Shown one piece after another: positions 5,296 through 11,220 of a stretch of 11,220 nt of DNA (the first letter of the stretch is position 1; the number at the start of each line of letters is the position of its first letter). Position numbers and translations under genes: made by a program. The DNA is from an uncultured Muribaculaceae bacterium (GTDB lineage: Bacteria; Bacteroidota; Bacteroidia; Bacteroidales; Muribaculaceae), in assembly GCA_910583525.1 (NCBI GenBank), contig CAJTXL010000048.1:1-11220 (forward strand), read 5' to 3'. A model generated the notes under the pieces. The model was not told the origin of the DNA. It saw only the letters and a list, made by a program, of their open reading frames with translations, and made no database searches.

Positions 5296-6391
5296 TGTTT
5301 TTCTGTTGTTTTGCCAGTAAGAGGGTCGGTGACTTCTGTTTGTCGGGCTTTTGTTCCTCGGCCAAACGGTTGAGCACTTCAATTGCGAACTCAAGTATCG
5401 TGTCGATGCCGTTTAGGGCGGCTTCGGGGTCGAGGTCGATTTCACCGCCCGGAGTAGGGGCAACGCCATGCTCGGTGAGTTTCATCTTACAGTCGTAGAC
5501 GGGCGATGCGGAGAAACGCACGGCCCAGCCCGATGGCAGCTCCGACGAGAAGGGCATACCCGAGCCACCGCCGGTGGTGTCGCCAATGATGGCTACCTGG
5601 GGCAGATATTTCATTACGGAGACGAAGTTGTTGGCGGCGCTGAAAGTGCTGCGGTTTGTCAGTACGATGACGGGTTTAAACCAACGCACATGTTTTTCGA
5701 CCGGCTCGAACTCTATGGCATAAGGCTCGGAGAAGTCATTGTGCCCCGGCCCTGTCTTGTGGCATATGTATCCGGCCAATGTGGTTTCGTCGATGAAGTG
5801 GCTTACAAGACGCTCGACGTTGGAGATGTCGCCGCCACCGTTGTCGCGGACGTCTATTATAAGCCCGTCGGAGTCTTTCATCGACAGCATCATCTGGTCG
5901 ATGAAGTCGTGCGACGGCATAGAGGCGAAGCTCGCGTAGCGCATATAGCCCACATTGCGCTCGGTCAGGAGTTTGTATATGATGCCGTTGCCCGAATGGT
6001 AGTCGAAATCAAGATAATGTTCCTGTATGAGCCGTAAGTCGAAGTTCTGCGGATAGTCGCTCCACCATTTTCGGTAATAGCTTATGTCGAACCACGACAC
6101 CAGGTTCGTGTGTCCGTCTTTAAGCTCGTCGAGCATGGCGGCGCAGTGTGCGAAGAATGCGGCGTCGTCCCATTGCGGATTTATGCCGGCGCGGTAGCGT
6201 GCCCCGACTTCGTTCCAGTCGATGTCTTTGCTGTCGAAGAAGCAGTAGTGCTCGTCGAGTATTGTCCACAGTGCATCGAAATTGCCGTAGAAATTATTGT
6301 CCCACTCGTCGATAGAGTGACATGCCGAGATGCCGAGCGACAAGGGCAGTGCTGCTGCGGCGACGGTGAGTATATGGCGTAGGGCTTTCAT
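5279..6391 (-). CDS. S41-family (C-terminal processing type) peptidase, lipoprotein
   Basis: 370 residues from the ATG at 6391. A lipoprotein signal (MKALRHILT, hydrophobic core, lipobox ISAC with C24) predicts anchoring to the outer or inner membrane facing the periplasm or outside. An N-terminal helical region has DELKDGHTNL (88-97), common in Bacteroidota S41 proteins. The protease core carries GLIIDVRDNGGG (176-187), the nucleophile region NRSTFSAANNF with S251 as likely catalytic Ser, and GDTTGGGSGMP (270-280). The lysine of the Ser/Lys dyad cannot be fixed by eye; K302 and K304 before the LTEHGVAPT block are candidates. I see no clear PDZ domain. The longer frame from 6463 adds 24 residues that overlap the preceding gene and hides the signal peptide. 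The gene starts 2 bases after the DUF3316-like stop, so it is co-translated. Substrate unknown. Confidence 0.88.
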   Translation of the reverse strand: MKALRHILTVAAAALPLSLGISACHSIDEWDNNFYGNFDALWTILDEHYCFFDSKDIDWNEVGARYRAGINPQWDDAAFFAHCAAMLDELKDGHTNLVSWFDISYYRKWWSDYPQNFDLRLIQEHYLDFDYHSGNGIIYKLLTERNVGYMRYASFASMPSHDFIDQMMLSMKDSDGLIIDVRDNGGGDISNVERLVSHFIDETTLAGYICHKTGPGHNDFSEPYAIEFEPVEKHVRWFKPVIVLTNRSTFSAANNFVSVMKYLPQVAIIGDTTGGGSGMPFSSELPSGWAVRFSASPVYDCKMKLTEHGVAPTPGGEIDLDPEAALNGIDTILEFAIEVLNRLAEEQKPDKQKSPTLLLAKQQKNIGTEI

Positions 6392-6393
6392 TG

Positions 6394-7248
6394 TCAATAT
6401 AGGGCGCTTATGATTTTTGCTTCTCGCATGTTCTGTGAGGGTTTGGCTGAAAGCGAGAGCCATTCAGAGGCAATGCCTACGACTGCCGAGTGCGATATTT
6501 TGCGAGTCACTATGTGCGAAGCCTTGCCTGAAAAGATGCCGCAGCGGTAGCCGAGCCTGAGGATGGTGCGGCCGAAGCGCAGGTCGACGGTGGCAAGATT
6601 GTCGAGGCGGAAGAAATTGCCGGGCCATGCTCCTCGCACAAGTCCCTTATGGTTGCCGAGGTATATTTCGTAGTACAGCTCGCCGTATTCCGGTGAAAAG
6701 AATATGCCGGTCAGCGGCATTTCGGCCTGATAGCGCGCGCAGAAAGGCAGGCGTCCCATGTGGCCGTTGTAGACAAGTGCCGCCGAGGCGTTGACTGTCC
6801 ACGATATTTTTGCGGCGGCCGGATTGTTGCCGTTGCGTGCGTTATAGAGCACGCCGCCGTCGATGTCGGTCGAGCCTCCGGCCATGACAGTCCATCCCTG
6901 CCCGAAACGCCAGCGGTGCATCATGCCCCATCCGAGGTCGAGGCCGAGGTCCCACATCGATGCGTTTCTTGCCGGATTTTGCGTTCGGGAGAGGTTGAGG
7001 CGTCCTCTTAGCCGCATCACCCAGCGCTCGGGCGAAAAACGCATGGCCTGCATGCGCTCGTAGTTCAAGGCTGTGCTCCAGCCCTTGTATTTCAACGGCG
7101 AGAGGTATGTTTCGGCTATATGTGCCGAGCCGGCCTCGATGGTATATGCCGACAGCACCGGCCGTTCGACGGCAGTCTGTGCCATGGCCGAAACAGAGGC
7201 GGCCACCATGATTATTGCGGTGCCTATTGCTTTACTGAGCGCTCTCAT
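6394..7248 (-). CDS. Exported DUF3316-like protein, probable outer-membrane beta-barrel
   Basis: 284 residues from the ATG at 7248. A signal peptide (MRALSKAIGTAIIMVAASVS) is followed by AMA|Q, a signal peptidase I site after residue 23. The mature part is rich in alternating aromatic and small residues (e.g. YYEIYLGNHKGLVRG, LATVDLRFGRTILRLGY), typical of membrane beta-strands. The block TYLSPLKYKGW (47-57) is what I associate with DUF3316, a Bacteroidota family of unknown function; the assignment is from memory. There are no catalytic motifs. The longer frame from 7329 adds 27 residues within parC and no signal peptide, so I rejected it. The chosen start overlaps the parC stop by 17 bases. 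It may be a structural or transport partner of the downstream S41 lipoprotein, judged only from gene order. Confidence 0.72.
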   Translation of the reverse strand: MRALSKAIGTAIIMVAASVSAMAQTAVERPVLSAYTIEAGSAHIAETYLSPLKYKGWSTALNYERMQAMRFSPERWVMRLRGRLNLSRTQNPARNASMWDLGLDLGWGMMHRWRFGQGWTVMAGGSTDIDGGVLYNARNGNNPAAAKISWTVNASAALVYNGHMGRLPFCARYQAEMPLTGIFFSPEYGELYYEIYLGNHKGLVRGAWPGNFFRLDNLATVDLRFGRTILRLGYRCGIFSGKASHIVTRKISHSAVVGIASEWLSLSAKPSQNMREAKIISALY

Positions 7249-9934
7249 CGTTGTCGAACAGGGTAGGGGCGTCTGCTGCCGTGGCGCCGTTGTCGCTTGC
7301 CGTCTCATCGTTTCCGGCATCCAAATCATCTAAAACGGCAGGCTCGACGGCTTCTTCGTCGCTTTCAGGCTCTATTATGGGGCTTATGTCGACGACTTCG
7401 GCCAAGGGGTATGTTGTAAGACGTTTGCCTCGGGCTTTGAAGGACTTTACCCCTATATAATCAGCCGCATCGAGTTGCATCGGTATACGGTTTCCGTCGG
7501 TGAACCGAAGTTCGAACAGCGGCGACGGGTGGTCGCTGAGCAGTAGCAGTTTCGAGCGGTCGTCGTCGCCGACAAAACGTTGCCGGCGAGGGGAGTCCTC
7601 GAACGTGAAGCGTTTGATATACGGGTAGCCTTGTTCTGCATCGTCGAGCACGGCCGTCCATACGGTCTTTGGCCTGAATTTCTCTATGCGGAGCACCGCT
7701 TCGTCGTAGTGGTTGGTTAGCTCGAAGCCGGTCGTGTAGTACTCTCCGCTCGGAAGTATGACCAATATGCGGTCTTCGCCTCCGAACTCTCCGAGGAAAG
7801 TGCCTCGGCCATCATAGTTGAGACGCATCACGTCGAAGTCGAACCACACGTTGCGTCCTCCGAGGGTAGACTGTCCGCGTTCTTTGAGCGAGAAGCGTGC
7901 CACGTCGTTTTTGGTTACGAGATTGCCTTGGGCCGCTCGCCCTTTGATTGCGAGCTTGGAGAAATCGACATCGAAACTAAGGTTCTTGAGCCTCAGCTTC
8001 GGTTTGAGCGTCACTTTCACCACTTCGGCCTCGCCATTGGGGTTGGCGGTGAACCATGCTATACGCGAGCCGGGCAAGAGGTTGTTGGTGAGCGAGTAGT
8101 CTTTGTCGCGTGTCATGCCGGTTGCTGCGAAGCGCTTCATATAGTACACTCCTCCGCGTCCGTTCTGATATATGACGTTGTAGATTGTGCGGCTGTCGTT
8201 GCGCTTGTACACGTTCAGATAGATTATGTTCTTGCCGACAAAAAGCTTGTCCTGTACGCGCACGATTTTGTAGTGGCCGTCGCGGTAGAAGATTATGATG
8301 TCGTCGAGCGAGGAGCAGTTGCACACCAGCTCGTCTTTTTTCAGGCCGGTGCCTATAAAGCCTTCCTCGCGGTTGATGTAGAGCTTTTCGTTGGCTTCTG
8401 CGACAGTGGCTGCCTGTATGTTGTCGAAGCCCCTTATCTGGGTCTTTCGCGGATAGGCGGCGCCGTATTTCTTTTTCAGGTATTCGTACCATTCGACGGT
8501 TACGTCGTCGATGTGTTCGAGCCTGTCGAGATTGTCGGAAATGCGCTTGCGCAGTGCCGCGATGGCCTCGTCGGCCTCGTCGGAGTTGAAGCGCAGTATC
8601 CGTTTCATCTTTATTTCGAGCAGCCGAAGTATGTCGTCGCGTGTGACTTCGCGTATGAACGACGGCTTGAACGGTTCGAGCCGCTTGTCGATGTGGCTGA
8701 CGGCGATATCGAGATTTGCCGCTTCTTCGTATTCGCGGTCTTTGTATATGCGGTTTTCGATGAAGATTTTTTCGAGGGTGGCGTAGAGCAGTTTCTCTCG
8801 GTCTTCGCCCAATACCACCTCGATTTCTGCGGTGATGATTTTGCGTGTGGTGTCGACGCTGTGTCGGAGCACGTCGCTTACGCCCAAGAAGCAAGGCTTT
8901 TTGTCGTGTATCACACAGCAGTTGGGCGATATGTTCACCTCGCAGTCGGTGAAAGCGTAGAGGGCGTCGATGGTCTTGTCGCTCGATGTGCCCGGAATGA
9001 GATGTATGAGTATAGAGGCTTCGGCGGCGGTGTTGTTCTCGACTTTGCGTATTTTTATTTGTCCGCGCTCGAAAGCTTTGAGGATAGATTCTATAAGAGC
9101 TTCAGAAGTCTTTCCGAACGGCAGTTCGGTGATATTGAGTGTACGCGAGTCTATTTTTTCGATTTTAGCCCTGACTTTCACGGCTCCCCCGCGGCGGCCG
9201 TCGTTGTATCGGCCTATGTCTACCATGCCGCCTGTAATGAAGTCGGGGTATAGCGTGAAATCTTCGCCACGCACACATGCTATTGCCGCATCGAGTATTT
9301 CGTTGAAATTATGCGGCAATATTTTCGATGAAAGGCCTACGGCGATACCTTCGGCGCCTTGTGCCAGCAACAGGGGAAACTTTGTGGGCAGGGTAACGGG
9401 CTCGCGTTTGCGCCCGTCGTAGCTCATCGTCCATTCGGTGACCTTCGGGTTGAAGAGCACTTCTGATGCGAACGGCGACAGACGCGCCTCGATATAACGT
9501 GCCGCCGCCGCTGCCGTGCCTGTAAGTATGTTGCCCCAGTTACCCTGCGTTTCTATCAGAAGCTCTTTTTGGCCTAACTGCACGAGGGCATCCTTTATAG
9601 ACGCGTCGCCGTGCGGATGGTACTGCATTGTCGTACCGACGATGTTTGCTACCTTGTTGAACCGTTCGTCGTCGATGGTCTTCATTGCATGAAGGATGCG
9701 ACGTTGCACCGGTTTGAGGCCGTCGTCGATATGTGGTACGGCGCGTTCGAGTATTACGTATGAGGCATATTCGAGAAACCATGTCTGATACATTCCGCGC
9801 AGATGATGTCTCACCACGTCTTCGGGGGCGGTGTAAGGTCGTCTACGTTCGGCGTCGGCTTCTGAGATGTCGCTGTCGATTGTCTCGTCCTGCAGGTCGT
9901 CGGTAGGATTATCTTGGTATTTGTCGTCGGTCAT
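7232..9934 (-). CDS. parC: DNA topoisomerase IV subunit A (Bacteroidales type)
   Basis: 900 residues. The type IIA A-subunit cuts and rejoins both DNA strands and, with the ParE ATPase, unlinks daughter chromosomes. The breakage-reunion domain begins near 35 with MYQTWFLEYASYVILERAVP, then QRR (77-79), HPHGDASIKDAL (106-117), and AAARYIEARL with catalytic Y147. The C-terminal DNA-wrapping domain (about 500-840) lacks a GyrA box (QRRGGKG); it has NGRGGVYYMKRF instead, which favours ParC over GyrA. Both ends carry acidic tails, about residues 1-33 and the last 50. Position 111 is Ala where GyrA has the quinolone-linked Ser83. This wording is normal for Bacteroidota ParC and is not evidence of acquired resistance. 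I chose the ATG at 9934, 27 bases from a TATCTTTG -7 box; starting at 9973 would put codons across that promoter. parE is not in the window. It heads the reverse operon. Confidence 0.93.
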   Translation of the reverse strand: MTDDKYQDNPTDDLQDETIDSDISEADAERRRPYTAPEDVVRHHLRGMYQTWFLEYASYVILERAVPHIDDGLKPVQRRILHAMKTIDDERFNKVANIVGTTMQYHPHGDASIKDALVQLGQKELLIETQGNWGNILTGTAAAAARYIEARLSPFASEVLFNPKVTEWTMSYDGRKREPVTLPTKFPLLLAQGAEGIAVGLSSKILPHNFNEILDAAIACVRGEDFTLYPDFITGGMVDIGRYNDGRRGGAVKVRAKIEKIDSRTLNITELPFGKTSEALIESILKAFERGQIKIRKVENNTAAEASILIHLIPGTSSDKTIDALYAFTDCEVNISPNCCVIHDKKPCFLGVSDVLRHSVDTTRKIITAEIEVVLGEDREKLLYATLEKIFIENRIYKDREYEEAANLDIAVSHIDKRLEPFKPSFIREVTRDDILRLLEIKMKRILRFNSDEADEAIAALRKRISDNLDRLEHIDDVTVEWYEYLKKKYGAAYPRKTQIRGFDNIQAATVAEANEKLYINREEGFIGTGLKKDELVCNCSSLDDIIIFYRDGHYKIVRVQDKLFVGKNIIYLNVYKRNDSRTIYNVIYQNGRGGVYYMKRFAATGMTRDKDYSLTNNLLPGSRIAWFTANPNGEAEVVKVTLKPKLRLKNLSFDVDFSKLAIKGRAAQGNLVTKNDVARFSLKERGQSTLGGRNVWFDFDVMRLNYDGRGTFLGEFGGEDRILVILPSGEYYTTGFELTNHYDEAVLRIEKFRPKTVWTAVLDDAEQGYPYIKRFTFEDSPRRQRFVGDDDRSKLLLLSDHPSPLFELRFTDGNRIPMQLDAADYIGVKSFKARGKRLTTYPLAEVVDISPIIEPESDEEAVEPAVLDDLDAGNDETASDNGATAADAPTLFDNDESAQ

Positions 9935-9960
9935 TATGGGGCGGATATTTAGCACTTGTG

Positions 9961-9968
9961 CAAAGATA
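9961..9968 (-). promoter_or_regulatory. -7 box of the parC operon promoter
   Basis: On the reverse strand, bases 9968-9961 read TATCTTTG, an exact TAnnTTTG. Transcription would start near 9954, about 20 bases before the ATG at 9934. No TTTG lies at the usual -33 distance, so a weak -33 or an activator is possible. An inverted repeat (9970-9991) fills the spacer. Confidence 0.55.
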
Positions 9969-9969
9969 A

Positions 9970-9991
9970 GCAAAAAATCGCTATTTTTTGC
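9970..9991. repeat. Perfect 9-bp inverted repeat in the parC promoter spacer
   Basis: GCAAAAAAT (9970-9978) is the exact inverse of ATTTTTTGC (9983-9991), with CGCT between. It lies immediately upstream of the parC -7 box. As RNA the stem is nearly all A-U, so a DNA-bending or operator role is more likely than termination. Confidence 0.6.
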
Positions 9992-10139
9992 CTAAAAGCC
10001 GCATGTTTTTAAGTGAAATCCACGGCTCTTTCATTTAAAATAGCGTTGAGTTCTCAGGAATTGTGTTATTTTATAGTGGCTCAATACTGTGAGGACACCC
10101 CTTAATCTCTGATTTTCAATAAAATAAATGCTTTGCAAA

Positions 10140-10171
10140 TTTGGCCAAGTGGCAGAATTTTCGTAACTTTA
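10140..10171 (+). promoter_or_regulatory. Promoter of the ISAs1-family transposase
   Basis: TTTG (10140-10143), a 20-base spacer and TAACTTTA (10164-10171) fit the Bacteroidota consensus with one mismatch in the last base. The expected start is near 10178, giving a leader of about 14 bases before the ATG at 10192. The -33 box overlaps the left arm of the inverted repeat at 10141-10218. Confidence 0.5.
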
Positions 10172-10218
10172 TAGTTGACAATCAAAAAGTTATGAATAAA
10201 ATCAAGCCACTCGGCCAA
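10141..10218. repeat. Inverted repeat bracketing the transposase promoter and start codon
   Basis: TTGGCCAAGTGGC (10141-10153) matches the inverse of 10206-10218 (TTGGCCGAGTGGC) at 12 of 13 bases, with 52 bases between. The left arm contains part of the -33 box; the right arm lies in codons 5-9 of the transposase. Only transcripts entering from outside the element would carry both arms and be able to fold. Confidence 0.65.
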
Positions 10219-11220
10219 GTCCGTTCGATTGGGTCATGCATGCCTAATCATACCGCAAAAGTAACTAATAAATTTGACAGAAGAAGCATCCTGGCAGAAT
10301 TGCAAGCTTTTGCCTCATCCGTGCCCGATTTCCGCAGATTAAACAAAGGCAATATACGTCACAGGCTCGATGACATCATCATGCTGATGGTCATGGGTCG
10401 AGCCTCGGGATATGTGGGTCGTGCGGAGATTATTGCCTTTGGCAGGCATAACCTCAATAAATTCCGCAAATTGGGAATGCTTTATAATGGTGTTCCTTCC
10501 GAGGCCACCCTTTGCCGTGTGGAAAACAGCATCGACGACATTGCCATGGCCGAAAGGATGCAGGAGTTTGCCGAGGCCTTTCACGCGGAACTGGTCAATA
10601 CAGGAACCGACAGGGAGATAATCTGCGTAGATGGCAAGGCGGAACGTGGGACCATACAGGCAAACGGCCGTAATCCGGATATTGTGTCAGCCTACTCGTT
10701 CAACACCGGCCTCATACTTGCCACCGAAGCGTGTCAGGAAAAGAGCAATGAGATAAAGGCCATCCCGATACTTCTTGACAAAATCAATGTCGCAGGTAAG
10801 ATAGTCACTGCCGACGCGATGTCAATGCAGAAGGCCATCATCGATAAAATCAGGGGGAAAGGCGGCGATTTCCTGATTGAACTCAAGGCCAACCAGCGTG
10901 CTCTACGGTATGGGGTCGAGGACCGGCTCAAGATGCACAGACCCCTGTATTCGTACACGGAAGGCCCGGAACTCGGACATGGGAGGATAGAGACCAGCAC
11001 ATACCGCATATATGACGGCCTGGATATCATAGCCGACAAAGAAAAGTGGGGCGGAAACATGACAATCATAGAATTTCGCTCTGATACAGTCAGGAAGTCG
11101 TCGGGTGAGCATACATCCGAAACCGGACTATACGTGAGCAGCCTGCCGGCGGACACCCCCCCTGCCGGTTTTAGTGGTCGGAAGACTGGTTTTTGGCCAA
11201 TAATCTGGATTTTAAGGATT
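10192..11220 (+). CDS. ISAs1-family transposase, partial (runs off the window, probably damaged)
   Basis: 343 codons are open from the ATG at 10192 to the last base. The N-terminal part (32-112) has the helical domain typical of ISAs1/H-repeat transposases: VPDFRRLNKGNIRHRLDDII, GRAEIIAFGRHN and GVPSEATLCRV. The DDE core shows D147 (IICVDGKAERG) and D208 (KIVTADAMSMQKA), then DFLIELKANQ (226-235) and GHGRIETSTYRIY (262-274). After YVSSLPAD (314-321) the family should continue to an H-W-x-I-E-N-x-L-H-W segment with the catalytic Glu. Instead this frame gives an unrelated sequence from residue 322. The break falls at a run of seven C (11156-11162). Other frames meet stops and show only a faint W-S-E-D...L-D-F-K-D echo. 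A frameshift, degeneration, nested insertion or poor sequence could explain it. A complete family member has about 370-390 residues. Confidence 0.85.
   Translation, partial: MNKIKPLGQVRSIGSCMPNHTAKVTNKFDRRSILAELQAFASSVPDFRRLNKGNIRHRLDDIIMLMVMGRASGYVGRAEIIAFGRHNLNKFRKLGMLYNGVPSEATLCRVENSIDDIAMAERMQEFAEAFHAELVNTGTDREIICVDGKAERGTIQANGRNPDIVSAYSFNTGLILATEACQEKSNEIKAIPILLDKINVAGKIVTADAMSMQKAIIDKIRGKGGDFLIELKANQRALRYGVEDRLKMHRPLYSYTEGPELGHGRIETSTYRIYDGLDIIADKEKWGGNMTIIEFRSDTVRKSSGEHTSETGLYVSSLPADTPPAGFSGRKTGFWPIIWILRI

Larger units (their letters stand above)
10140..11220 (+). mobile_element. ISAs1-family insertion sequence, 5' part
   Basis: The element is recognised by its transposase. Its left terminus should lie between the parC promoter (about 9992) and 10140, but I cannot fix the terminal inverted repeat or a target duplication because the right end is outside the window. 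CACGGCTCTTTCATTT at 10021 is one candidate end. The start given here is only the transposase promoter. The element lies divergent from and just upstream of parC, without breaking the parC promoter. Confidence 0.7.

Noticed and set aside
6392..6463. Longer start for the S41 protein
   Set aside because: It would bury the lipoprotein signal peptide behind 24 residues that overlap the preceding gene.
7928..9253. 441-codon open frame on the forward strand
   Set aside because: It lies wholly antisense to the strongly supported parC gene, its protein is a V/F/A/Y-rich repetitive mix with no motif, and it has no promoter; it is a codon-bias shadow.
9588..9612. Ala at the GyrA Ser83-equivalent site as a quinolone-resistance change
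   Set aside because: HPHGDAS is, as far as I know, the ordinary wording in Bacteroidota ParC, so no acquired resistance can be inferred.
10734..11156. 140-codon open frame on the reverse strand
   Set aside because: It is antisense to the transposase DDE core and has no recognisable domain.
1..11220. CRISPR array, tRNA or rRNA genes, riboswitch
   Set aside because: I saw no regularly spaced direct repeats, cloverleaf-like segments or ribosomal RNA sequence; the intergenic gaps are all under 260 bases.

Overview
The window looks like chromosomal DNA of a Bacteroidales bacterium, possibly Muribaculaceae-like. Promoters match the Bacteroidota pattern (TTTG at -33, 19-21 bases, TAnnTTTG at -7), Shine-Dalgarno sequences are weak or absent, and the topoisomerase IV A subunit and DUF3316-type protein have a Bacteroidales character. 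The family and genus are inferred, not proven.

Layout. Bases 1-54 look like the outer end of an IS3-family element whose body lies to the left. Next come two forward housekeeping genes: a YrdC/YciO-type L-threonylcarbamoyladenylate synthase (196-765) and an iron-dependent alcohol dehydrogenase (823-2013), closed by a good terminator at 2060-2089. A HipBA-type toxin-antitoxin locus follows (antitoxin 2214-2528, kinase toxin 2536-4032). It has its own consensus promoter and a promoter/leader region packed with inverted repeats, including a 15-bp perfect pair whose arms cover the -7 box and the antitoxin start codon.

The toxin gene meets a reverse-strand operon head to tail at about 4.05 kb. 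Read from its promoter near 9.97 kb, that operon is parC (topoisomerase IV A), a DUF3316-like exported protein, an S41-family lipoprotein, a membrane-anchored M23 (LytM) protein that has lost its zinc ligands, and a VanZ-family membrane protein. The genes overlap or abut (17-bp overlap, 2-base gap, 17-bp overlap, TGATG), so co-transcription and translational coupling are likely. A DNA-decatenation enzyme is thus coupled to four envelope proteins.

Divergent from parC at the right edge is the 5' part of an ISAs1-family insertion sequence. Its transposase runs off the window and stops resembling its family about 65 bases before the edge.

The best candidates for something new are the HipB operator architecture, the C-terminal extension of the HipA protein, the catalytically dead M23 protein translated from a probable TTG start, and the inverted repeat that brackets the transposase promoter and start codon. 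I see no CRISPR array, tRNA, rRNA, phage module or obvious new defence system beyond the HipBA locus.
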